From NCBI GenBank assembly GCA_019115725.1, contig DXCY01000146.1:1-14263 (forward strand): DNA of 14,263 nucleotides, read 5' to 3'. The notes under the pieces are model-generated. The model saw only the letters and a program-made list of their open reading frames with translations, searched no databases and was not told the DNA's origin. The DNA comes from Candidatus Luteimonas excrementigallinarum (lineage in GTDB: Bacteria > Pseudomonadota > Gammaproteobacteria > Xanthomonadales > Xanthomonadaceae). The translations under genes and the position numbers were made by a program. Shown piece after piece: positions 1 through 4,232 of the stretch. Every line of letters begins with the position of its first letter. Position 1 is the stretch's first letter.

Positions 1-167
1 TCCAGCACCAGCTGCATCCTCTCGCCGTGGCCCAGGGCTTGCTCTGCCTTCGCCGCGATGTCCGGCGCTTCTGCCAGGAGTTTCACCAGCAGCAGGTCGG
101 CCAAGGTGATAGAGGCCTCCACGTAGGCCCGTGCGGCAGCATCGATCGCTCGTGTTTGTTCATCCAT
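1..167 (-). CDS. Hypothetical protein, N-terminal part only (runs off left edge)
   Basis: An open frame of 55 codons from an ATG at 167 to the window edge, with no stop. It starts MDEQTRAIDAAARAY and continues as an alanine/leucine-rich sequence predicted to be helical. I do not recognise a family. The upstream sequence is AT-rich, with only a weak GAG about 10 nt before the ATG. An alternative ATG at 163 is in another frame. It lies downstream of the initiator-like gene on the same strand, behind a 227-bp gap with several dyads, so it may have its own promoter. The frame and amino-acid usage look like a real gene; the function is unknown. Confidence 0.6.
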   Translation of the reverse strand, partial: MDEQTRAIDAAARAYVEASITLADLLLVKLLAEAPDIAAKAEQALGHGERMQLVL

Positions 168-253
168 TTTTTCAAATCTCAATTTTGACGGTGCGAAAAT
201 TTCTCTGGGCAGACGTGTCGGCCAGGGGGGCGCTTCGAACTTTTGATGCCCCC

Positions 254-273
254 CCTCTGCGAATTTGCAGAGG
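254..273. repeat. Perfect dyad CCTCTGC-N6-GCAGAGG
   Basis: Arms 254-260 and 267-273 are perfect complements separated by GAATTT. The core CTCTGC-N6-GCAGAG occurs a second time, inside the initiator-like gene at 751-768, with the same 6-bp centre. This suggests the binding site of a dimeric regulator or a replication protein. Confidence 0.7.
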
Positions 274-308
274 CCCGGCGAACTCCCGGGATTCCGGTAG
301 TTGCCAAG

Positions 309-332
309 CAACTGCACGGATCTGTGCAGTTG
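309..332. repeat. Perfect dyad CAACTGCAC-N6-GTGCAGTTG
   Basis: Nine-bp arms at 309-317 and 324-332 around GGATCT. The outer flanks GCC (303-305) and GGC (333-335) can extend the pairing across a three-base bulge. It has the same 6-bp centre as the dyads at 254-273 and 751-768. No T-run follows on either strand. Confidence 0.7.
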
Positions 333-333
333 G

Positions 334-357
334 GCACTCTGCAAACTCGAAGAGTGC
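334..357. repeat. Dyad GCACTCT-N10-AGAGTGC
   Basis: Seven-bp arms at 334-340 and 351-357. The left arm runs into CTCTGCAAA (337-345), which matches the half-site CTCTGCGAA at 255-263 and the reverse copy TTTGCAGAG at 264-272. It sits two bases after the dyad at 309-332. Confidence 0.6.
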
Positions 358-394
358 AGCTGCCGCCACTTCTGGCGTTTGCTCCTGATGTGAC

Positions 395-1123
395 TCAGTA
401 CAGCGCGCGCAGCTCCTCGGCTGCCTCTTCTTTCGTGATGTCTCCCAGGCGCAGGCGTTGGTTGATCCAGGCTCTCTGGTTTTCGAGCTTGTACGCGCGC
501 TCTGTGTGTTCCCCCATAGGTTCTAGATAGTTAGAAGCTGGTTCGGGTCGCATTGGCGCTACCAGTTGCTGTGCAGCGGTGCTACCAGATGGGTGTGCGT
601 GCGCTACCAGTTGCTGTGCAGAGGCGCTACCAGATGCGTCCGCTGCCGCCTCGTAACTGGTGGTGCCGGCGCTACCAGATAGGCGGCGATGCTCAGCCGC
701 TTCGACGTTCGCCTTCACTCGCTCAACGGCAGACAGGCGGCGGCTGGGAACTCTGCGGTTCTGCAGAGTTTGGGACGTTCTGGTGGTGGACATTCTGGTG
801 GCGCCTGCGCTACCAGATAGGCCGGGCCAGTCACCCGTGGCGGGCCAGCTCGGAAACGAGTAGCGGTTGGCGCGTCGTTCCTGGCGGGTTACTGCCAGGT
901 ATCCGGTAGCCTCCAGTTCCGCTACCGCCCGCATGACTGACGTCCGATGTACCCCGGCCATGCGCGCTATCCGATCAAACCCTGGGTAGGCTGTCCCGGC
1001 CGCGCGGTTGCGATGCTCCAGGATGACTGCCAGCACAGCCTTGGAGGCACTGCTCAACTTGGGGTCCACGCACGCGTTCCGGAGAAGCCAGTACTGGTTG
1101 AGGAGGCTCGGGTCATCGCTCAT
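395..1123 (-). CDS. Replication-initiator-like winged-helix protein carrying iterons in its own gene
   Basis: A 242-aa protein starting MSDDPSLLNQYW. Residues about 22-90 form a winged-helix domain of the HTH_36 type found in phage and plasmid replication proteins (SSASKAVLAVI, then IARMAGVHRTSVMRAVAELE, then RRANRYSF). The middle (about 101-190) is low-complexity Ser/Gly/Ala/Gln with a 15-residue tandem duplication (SGSASAQQLVAHAHP, SGSTAAQQLVAPMRP). The tail (about 202-242) is charged and helical. The layout recalls lambda O: an N-terminal origin-binding domain, a middle encoded by the origin, and a C-terminal partner-binding part. Start 1123 is chosen because AGGGG lies 7 nt upstream and the domain begins soon after; the longer frame to 1288 adds unlike sequence over the upstream gene. 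It overlaps the stop of the upstream gene by 11 bp. The replication role is inferred; a transcriptional regulator is the alternative. Confidence 0.8.
   Translation of the reverse strand: MSDDPSLLNQYWLLRNACVDPKLSSASKAVLAVILEHRNRAAGTAYPGFDRIARMAGVHRTSVMRAVAELEATGYLAVTRQERRANRYSFPSWPATGDWPGLSGSAGATRMSTTRTSQTLQNRRVPSRRLSAVERVKANVEAAEHRRLSGSAGTTSYEAAADASGSASAQQLVAHAHPSGSTAAQQLVAPMRPEPASNYLEPMGEHTERAYKLENQRAWINQRLRLGDITKEEAAEELRALY
516..537. other. AT-rich patch beside the iterons (candidate DNA-unwinding element)
   Basis: Fifteen of 22 bases are A or T in otherwise GC-rich coding DNA. It includes the small dyad TTCTA-N6-TAGAA (521-536). It starts about 20 bp from the first iteron, as expected for an unwinding element in an iteron origin. 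Inference from position and composition only. Confidence 0.35.
556..820. repeat. Iteron array, consensus GYGCTACCAGWTR, six copies (candidate replication origin)
   Basis: GCTACCAG (plus strand) occurs at 558, 581, 603, 626, 671 and 809. Intervals are 23, 22, 23, 45 and 138 bp, so the first four are two helical turns apart and the fifth is four turns away. Copies at 581, 626, 671 and 809 encode SGS on the minus strand; those at 558 and 603 encode LVA in a different codon phase. A seventh octamer lies at 1602-1609 in another gene. Two larger 38-bp units (557-594 and 602-639) match at 35 positions. The spacing and double phase point to a protein-binding iteron array. A simple 45-bp duplication explains only part of it, because the copies at 671 and 809 lie outside the duplication. 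Confidence 0.65.
751..768. repeat. Second CTCTGC-N6-GCAGAG dyad, inside the initiator-like gene
   Basis: Arms 751-756 and 763-768 around GGTTCT. It repeats the core and exact spacing of the dyad at 254-273. It lies between iterons 5 and 6, inside coding sequence. Confidence 0.55.
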
Positions 1124-1466
1124 GCCTCGGCCCCTGGGCGTGAGTGTCCAAGCTGTACGCGGTGACCACTGATGACCGACCGAAGCGGCATTGGACTGTG
1201 ATGGCGGTGGCGGTGATCGACCAGCCCATGCGCCGCAATGCGTAGATGTCGGCCGCCAGCCGGGAGGTGCCGAACCTGTCCCAAGCAATACGGCTGGTCA
1301 GCCTCTCGCCCTGAAGAAGCGCGTCGAGGACTGCAGCGCGCGCTGTACCGGGTGTGGGCCGAGCTTTTCGGGCGGTGATAGAATCGCTTTGCAGTCCCCC
1401 AAAGCCTGCGTTGTCCGCGCCCTGAGCCGTGCCACCGGCCAGGGCGTTCTTCTTTGCGTTCATCAT
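1113..1466 (-). CDS. Helix-turn-helix protein (HTH_39-like)
   Basis: A 117-aa small basic protein. Residues about 41-85 (TARAAVLDALLQGERLTSRI, then SRLAADIYALRRMGW) match the pattern of the short helix-turn-helix family HTH_39, which is common in phage and island gene sets. The end VVTAYSLD fits the final wing strand of that fold. The start codons are a tandem ATGATG at 1466/1463; GGAGG lies about 10 nt before the first. The ATG overlaps the preceding stop as ATGA, and the gene's own stop lies 11 bp inside the next gene, so the four genes are very probably translationally coupled. The likely role is DNA binding in element regulation or replication. I cannot name a target. Confidence 0.75.
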   Translation of the reverse strand: MMNAKKNALAGGTAQGADNAGFGGLQSDSITARKARPTPGTARAAVLDALLQGERLTSRIAWDRFGTSRLAADIYALRRMGWSITATAITVQCRFGRSSVVTAYSLDTHAQGPRHER

Positions 1467-1714
1467 TCGTCGTCCCCCTCCAGGTTGTCGAGGAAGGCGG
1501 AATGGCAGCCCTCAGCAGCCTTTGCGAGCTCGCGCGCGGCCTGGCCCAGTAGGCGCATCTCTTCAGCAACAGCGCGTGCACGGTGCCGGCCCAGCGGCGT
1601 TGCTACCAGGTCGGGGATCAGGGCTCGGTGCTTTTCCGTCAGTCGATTGAGTGTCCCGGCCAGCGCCTTGGCGCCGGATGCTGCGCCGCGGAACCTCTCC
1701 AGGCCCGGGATCAT
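1463..1714 (-). CDS. Small helical hypothetical protein of the alpA-rep operon
   Basis: An 83-aa protein starting MIPGLERFRGAASG. The sequence is almost entirely predicted helix and rich in Ala, Leu, Arg and Glu, with no transmembrane segment or recognisable motif. The start is set by an ATGA overlap with the stop of the AlpA-like gene and by GGAG 8 nt upstream. Its own stop overlaps the next start in the same way. It contains a stray copy of the iteron octamer at 1602-1609, read as LVA. The function is unknown; its place between two DNA-binding proteins suggests an accessory regulatory or replication role. Confidence 0.7.
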   Translation of the reverse strand: MIPGLERFRGAASGAKALAGTLNRLTEKHRALIPDLVATPLGRHRARAVAEEMRLLGQAARELAKAAEGCHSAFLDNLEGDDE

Positions 1715-1929
1715 TCCGCAGGCTCCTGCAGTCCGCCGGAGACGATCCGACGCACCTCGGCCGTGGGGACCATGGTTTTGTAGCCCAGCTTCACCGAGCT
1801 GATGAGGCCTGCTCGGATCTGCCCATAGATCCACGAGCGACTCATTCCGAGTGCCCGACTGGCGTCGGTAACCGAAAGCAGCATCGGGGCCGCCTGAGCC
1901 GGCGAAAGTGTCGTAGACGTGTGTTGCAT
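1711..1929 (-). CDS. AlpA/excisionase-family DNA-binding protein
   Basis: A 72-aa protein starting MQHTSTTLSPAQ. Residues about 17-65 form a compact winged helix of the HTH_17/AlpA/excisionase type: LLSVTDASRALGMSRSWIYG is the recognition part, followed by the short wing GLISSVKLGYKTMVPTAEV. Proteins of this family activate integrase genes, as P4-type AlpA does, or bend attachment-site DNA for excision. The start at 1929 is preferred over an upstream ATG at 2019 because GGAGG stands 10 nt before it and the family begins just before the helix-turn-helix. It is the first gene of the leftward operon, downstream of the 358-bp regulatory region. Whether it is a recombination directionality factor or a transcriptional activator cannot be told here. 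Confidence 0.85.
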   Translation of the reverse strand: MQHTSTTLSPAQAAPMLLSVTDASRALGMSRSWIYGQIRAGLISSVKLGYKTMVPTAEVRRIVSGGLQEPAE

Positions 1930-2001
1930 AGCGTGACTGCCTCCAAACTGAGGAGGCCGGCAGGCTTGCGTGGAGTAGGGCGTGCGCCCCATGATCAGCA
2001 A

Positions 2002-2074
2002 GCCGGTACGCCGGCCCATTGGTAGCTCAATGGAACCTGGGCCCCTGCCGCGCCAACGGTGGGGGCCTTTTTTT
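2002..2074 (+). ncRNA. Candidate structured small RNA antisense to the alpA leader
   Basis: Three hairpins follow each other on the plus strand: GCCGG-TACG-CCGGC (2002-2015), CCATTG-GTAGCT-CAATGG (2016-2033), and an intrinsic terminator (2040-2074). No plus-strand gene precedes them, so the terminator needs another explanation. A weak promoter candidate, TTGCGT (1966-1971), 18 bp, CATGAT (1990-1995), would start RNA close to 2002, giving about 73 nt. An alternative stem GGCCCA (2013-2018)/TGGGCC (2038-2043) would compete with the terminator. P4-type satellites use a small immunity RNA, which makes a regulatory role reasonable, but this is inference. Confidence 0.4.
2040..2074 (+). terminator. 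Intrinsic terminator, plus strand
   Basis: An 11-bp stem with two G-U pairs: GGCCCC TGCCG (2040-2050) pairs with CGGTG GGGGCC (2057-2067) around the loop CGCCAA. It is followed directly by seven T residues (2068-2074). The form is classical and reads only on the plus strand. Confidence 0.8.
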
Positions 2075-2109
2075 GGCCCCCGTGGGGTGTCGGTCCCGCC
2101 TTTTCCAAA

Positions 2110-2128
2110 TGGCCGTTATGTGGCCGTT
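2110..2128. repeat. Direct repeat TGGCCGTT x2, 11-bp period
   Basis: Copies at 2110-2117 and 2121-2128 separated by ATG. The one-turn period suggests a protein-binding site in the control region ahead of the leftward alpA operon. Confidence 0.4.
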
Positions 2129-2194
2129 TGGGCAGGAACAGTCTGCCATGCACATCCCCGGATGCGGCCGTGATCCAGGCGCCTTAAAGCGGAG

Positions 2195-2226
2195 AAAAAA
2201 AGAGGGCGGCCGCATACGGACCGCCC
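2195..2226 (-). terminator. Intrinsic terminator of the integrase-side transcript
   Basis: On the minus strand GGGCGG, a bulged T, CCG, loop TATG, CGG and CCGCCC (2226 to 2204) form a nine-pair stem followed by TC and seven T residues (complement of 2195-2201). It lies about 60 bp past the stop of the unknown gene at 2288, so it should end the int transcript. Confidence 0.85.
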
Positions 2227-2287
2227 CGGAATGGTTCGGACGTCAATAGGACGTCGCCCCCATTTACTATTTGTTCAGCCGCCCGGG

Positions 2288-2632
2288 CTATCCGTTACAG
2301 CCGTGCCGGTTGACCCGGACTCGTTCGAGGCTGCTTTCGGCCCGACGCCCGAGTTCCGTGACTGCGAGCATCAATGCCTCCACGTCGACGGGCGCCAGGA
2401 CCCCAACCGTGTCGTCGTCATCTTCCAGCGCGCGAAGCATCATGTCTCGCATAAGCAGCGTCTGGATGCGGTTCATCGCGTTCAGGCAGCGATCGGCTTC
2501 CGCCAAGCTCCTCCGTGTCCCTAGCGATGCAAGGCCAGACCGCGTTTCCCACTCATCATCGATCCAGAAAGGGATCTCGGTATTGCCGGTCGTGGCCGGC
2601 TCAAGGCCTTCGTTTACGATCTGTGCTGCCAT
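2288..2632 (-). CDS. Hypothetical acidic protein downstream of integrase
   Basis: A 114-aa protein starting MAAQIVNEGLEPATTG. It has an N-terminal part with IPFWIDDEWETR and two predicted helices (about 43-72 and 84-107). It is acidic (DDDDT near residue 75), with no signal peptide or transmembrane segment. I do not recognise a family. The start at 2632 is chosen over the ATG at 2641 because AGGAG (2642-2646) abuts the first ATG but stands 9 nt before the second. It follows int by about 70 bp on the same strand and is closed by a strong terminator. Its position suggests an element accessory protein. Function unknown. Confidence 0.7.
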   Translation of the reverse strand: MAAQIVNEGLEPATTGNTEIPFWIDDEWETRSGLASLGTRRSLAEADRCLNAMNRIQTLLMRDMMLRALEDDDDTVGVLAPVDVEALMLAVTELGRRAESSLERVRVNRHGCNG

Positions 2633-2665
2633 GGTCGCCATCTCCTATGGTTGGCGGTTGTGGAA

Positions 2666-2698
2666 GGCGGGCCGGGCGCTCCTACGCCCGGTTCCGCC
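2666..2698 (-). terminator. Stem-loop after int, no T-run
   Basis: On the minus strand GGCGG-AA-CCGGGCG, loop TAGGAG, CGCCCGG-C-CCGCC. It is a strong GC hairpin four bases past the int stop but lacks a U-tract. It may slow transcription or protect the int mRNA end rather than terminate fully. Confidence 0.4.
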
Positions 2699-2701
2699 GC
2701 T

Positions 2702-3931
2702 TTACCGGCTCGTGCCGGATTTCTTGAACTCCAGAACGTTGCTGGTTTCGGCTCTCAGCCTGTCCAGGTAGTCAGCCCACGCCTGCATCATCTTGCGGCG
2801 CTCTGGCAGGTGCTTGGTGCGGTTGTAGGCCCGGCCGTTGGGGTCGCGGACCGCGTGTGCCAGCTGGTGCTCGATGTAGTCAGGCCGGAAATGCAGTTCT
2901 TCGTCCAGGAGCGTGCGGGCGATTGCCCGGAAGCCGTGGCCGGTCATGGTGTCCTTGTCATAGCCCAGGCGGCGCAGTGCAGCATTGAGCGCGTTTTCAC
3001 TGACTGGTTTCCGTGGATCGTGGCCGCCCGGGAAAAGGTGGGCCCGATCGCCAGTGAGCGGGTGCAGGTCCATGAGCAACTCGACAGCCTGCCGGGATAG
3101 CGGCACCAGGTGCGGCTCCCGGGTCTTCATCTTGTGCGCCGGAATGTTCCACTCGGCCGCGGTCATGTCGATTTCGGCCCATTCTGCTTGGCGCAGTTCG
3201 CCTGGCCGAACAAACACCAGCGGCGCAAGCTGCAGCATGGTTTTCACTGGCAGCCCGCCGGAATAGCCGTCCAGGGCCCGCAGCAGCTCACCCACGGCCG
3301 CCGGGTCGGTCGGGGCAGGGTAGTGCTGTGGCTTCCAAGGCGTCAGCGCCCCGCGCAGGTCTGCGGAAGGGTCGCGGTCGGCACGACCGCTGGCGATGGC
3401 GTAGCGGAAGATCTGGCCAGAGTTCTGCAGGATGCGATGAGCCGTCTCCAGTGCCCCACGGCTCTCGACGCGCCGCAGGCAGCGCAGCAATTCGGGTGCT
3501 TTGATGTCGGCAATCGGGTACTTGCCCAGCCAGGGGAACAGGTCGCGCTCCAGGCGGCCCATGATCTTGCTGGAATGGCTCTCTGCCCAATCCTTGGAGA
3601 ACTTTCCGTGCCATTCGCGTGCCACCGCCTCGAAGCTATTGGCGGCGCGTTCCTCGCCGGCGATCCTTTCAGCCTTGCGCTGCTCGGCAGGGTCGATGCC
3701 TTCTGCCAGCAGCCGGCGAGCCTCGTCGCGGCGCTGGCGGGCCTGGGCAAGGGTGACGGTGGGATAGGGGCCGTGAGCCAGGCGCTTCTCCTTTCCGCCG
3801 AACCGGTACTTCTGGCGCCACAGCTTGGATCCGGCCGTGGTGATTTCCAGATACAGCCCGAATCCGTCGAACAGGCGCTGGATCTTATCGGTCGGCTTCG
3901 CCTTGCGAATGGCCGCGTCTGAAAGGCGCAT
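2702..3931 (-). CDS. int: P4-type tyrosine site-specific integrase
   Basis: A 409-aa protein, usual length for the P4/phage integrase family with an N-terminal DUF4102 arm-binding domain (about 3-85: LSDAAIRKAKPTDK, GLYLEI, GSKLWRQKYRFGGKEKRLAHGPYP). A SAM-like core-binding domain follows (about 100-195) and the catalytic domain occupies about 210-390. The catalytic set is complete: Arg242 (FVRPGELR), a Lys near 267-269, His332 and Arg335 (GHGFRAIART), His359 (HQLAH) and the nucleophile Tyr369 (GRAYNRTKHL). It catalyses integration and excision between the element and the tRNA-Ala site. It starts at 3931 with GAGG 10 nt upstream, 174 bp from the tRNA 3' end and on the same strand, the usual position for this family. 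No truncation is seen, so the enzyme should be active. Confidence 0.97.
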   Translation of the reverse strand: MRLSDAAIRKAKPTDKIQRLFDGFGLYLEITTAGSKLWRQKYRFGGKEKRLAHGPYPTVTLAQARQRRDEARRLLAEGIDPAEQRKAERIAGEERAANSFEAVAREWHGKFSKDWAESHSSKIMGRLERDLFPWLGKYPIADIKAPELLRCLRRVESRGALETAHRILQNSGQIFRYAIASGRADRDPSADLRGALTPWKPQHYPAPTDPAAVGELLRALDGYSGGLPVKTMLQLAPLVFVRPGELRQAEWAEIDMTAAEWNIPAHKMKTREPHLVPLSRQAVELLMDLHPLTGDRAHLFPGGHDPRKPVSENALNAALRRLGYDKDTMTGHGFRAIARTLLDEELHFRPDYIEHQLAHAVRDPNGRAYNRTKHLPERRKMMQAWADYLDRLRAETSNVLEFKKSGTSR

Positions 3932-3933
3932 GT

Positions 3934-3992
3934 GGGGGCATCCTCGGGGCTGATTGGAGTGGATGCCCCCAGTTATGCCCCCAGATGCCCCC
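3934..3992. promoter_or_regulatory. ATGCCCCC repeats at the int start (one inverted, three direct)
   Basis: ATGCCCCC occurs at 3963-3970, 3975-3982 and 3985-3992, 12 and 10 bp apart. Its reverse complement is at 3934-3941, over the int ribosome-binding region. Placement fits an operator for integrase autoregulation or a set of arm-type/excisionase sites. Confidence 0.5.
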
Positions 3993-4001
3993 TATTTGCA
4001 A

Positions 4002-4098
4002 TGCACAGTGGTGCACGCTGGTGCACAAAAAAGGCCTGGCTCCTCGGGGTTTCCCTTAGAAATCAGGCCTTTAATGCCGAGAATGCACACCTGTGCAC
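4002..4098. repeat. TGCAC arm-site-like repeats, 10-bp phased, two clusters
   Basis: TGCAC occurs at 4002, 4012 and 4022, exactly 10 bp apart, and again at 4084 and 4094, also 10 bp apart. The last lies in the palindrome CTGTGCACAG (4091-4100). Both clusters are between int and the tRNA 3' end, where integrase arm-binding sites are expected. The clusters flank the terminator at 4027-4072. Confidence 0.6.
4027..4072 (-). terminator. Intrinsic terminator downstream of tRNA-Ala
   Basis: On the minus strand AAAGGCCTG (4072-4064) pairs perfectly with CAGGCCTTT (4038-4030), and the T-run continues to 4027 (six T in all). The loop is long (25 nt) and can fold further (GGGAAACCCC). It would end the tRNA transcript and insulate int. 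Confidence 0.65.
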
Positions 4099-4100
4099 AG

Positions 4101-4130
4101 AAAAATGGTGGAGCGGAGGAGGATCGAACT
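4101..4130. other. Inferred attachment-site core (attL) in the tRNA 3' end
   Basis: The T-arm and acceptor 3' end of tRNA-Ala followed by five T (minus strand). P4-type integrases recombine in this part of tRNA genes and restore the tRNA. The exact core cannot be set without the second copy, which should repeat some of 4101-4130 at the far end of the element. Confidence 0.5.
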
Positions 4131-4181
4131 CCCGACCTTCGCGTTGCGAACGCGACGCTCTCCCAGCTGAGCTACCGCCCC
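4106..4181 (-). tRNA. tRNA-Ala (anticodon CGC)
   Basis: A 76-nt cloverleaf with encoded CCA. Acceptor GGGGCGG pairs with CCGCTCC and keeps the G3:U70 pair that marks alanine tRNAs. The D-arm has GCTC/GAGC, the anticodon loop is TTCGCAA with anticodon CGC (reads GCG), and the T-loop is TTCGATC with stem GGGAG/CTCCT. Discriminator is A. The gene is intact and serves as the integration site of the element on its 3' side. Confidence 0.97.
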
Positions 4182-4204
4182 ACGGTTACCACTTCAACGG
4201 CGGC

Positions 4205-4232
4205 ATTATACGACCGGGTCGGTCGACGGCAA
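4205..4232 (-). promoter_or_regulatory. Sigma-70 promoter of tRNA-Ala overlapping the rnd stop
   Basis: The minus strand carries TTGCCG (4232-4227), 16 bp, and a perfect TATAAT (4210-4205). The -10 box includes the TAA stop of rnd. RNA would begin near 4198 after a GC-rich discriminator, as in stringently controlled tRNA promoters, about 17 nt before the mature tRNA 5' end. Confidence 0.75.

Larger units (their letters stand above)
168..394. other. Intergenic region with three consecutive dyads and an AT-rich leader
   Basis: A 227-bp gap between the initiator-like gene and the next leftward gene. It has a run of three perfect inverted repeats (254-273, 309-332, 334-357), listed separately, and a markedly AT-rich stretch at about 163-210 just before the ATG at 167. 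No T-run follows any hairpin on either strand, so they do not look like intrinsic terminators. Operator or replication-related sites are more likely. No convincing sigma-70 promoter is visible. Confidence 0.6.
1930..2287. other. 358-bp non-coding regulatory region of the element
   Basis: No credible gene. It holds, left to right: the leader of the leftward alpA operon, three successive hairpins ending in a plus-strand intrinsic terminator (2002-2074), an 8-bp direct repeat at 11-bp period (2110-2128), and a strong minus-strand terminator (2195-2226) for the upstream unknown gene and integrase. The alpA operon must be started here, but I see no convincing minus-strand sigma-70 promoter. Confidence 0.7.
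1..4130. mobile_element. Integrative genomic island or satellite element, tRNA-Ala end (partial)
   Basis: One end of an element integrated at the 3' end of tRNA-Ala(CGC). Seen: a P4-type tyrosine integrase beside the tRNA, an AlpA/excisionase-like gene, a winged-helix gene, an initiator-like gene with internal iterons, only hypothetical genes otherwise, and no housekeeping gene. All genes read leftward, away from the tRNA. The far end and its attachment-site copy are outside the window, so size and cargo are unknown. No phage structural, transfer or resistance gene is visible. It could be a P4-like satellite, a replicating genomic island or a prophage end; the visible genes do not decide between these. 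Confidence 0.85.

Noticed and set aside
556..680. CRISPR-like regular repeats
   Set aside because: Repeat units are only 8-13 bp with 22-23 bp period, lie inside a gene, and lack separate variable spacers or cas genes.
1124..1288. N-terminal extension of the initiator-like gene up to an ATG at 1288
   Set aside because: It lies wholly within the upstream HTH_39-like gene in another frame, has no domain content, and the ATG at 1123 has a ribosome-binding site.
1463..1929. AlpA-like protein plus small helical protein as a toxin-antitoxin pair
   Set aside because: Gene overlap and size fit, but neither shows a toxin fold, and the first is a clear excisionase-type regulator in an element operon.
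2013..2045. tRNA-like D-arm word (GGTAGCTCAATGG) suggesting a tRNA or tRNA remnant
   Set aside because: No acceptor, anticodon or T-arm can be built around it. The bases are better explained by two hairpins and a terminator.
3110..3922. 270-aa plus-strand open frame opposite int
   Set aside because: Shadow of the integrase reading frame; the integrase has a full catalytic set.
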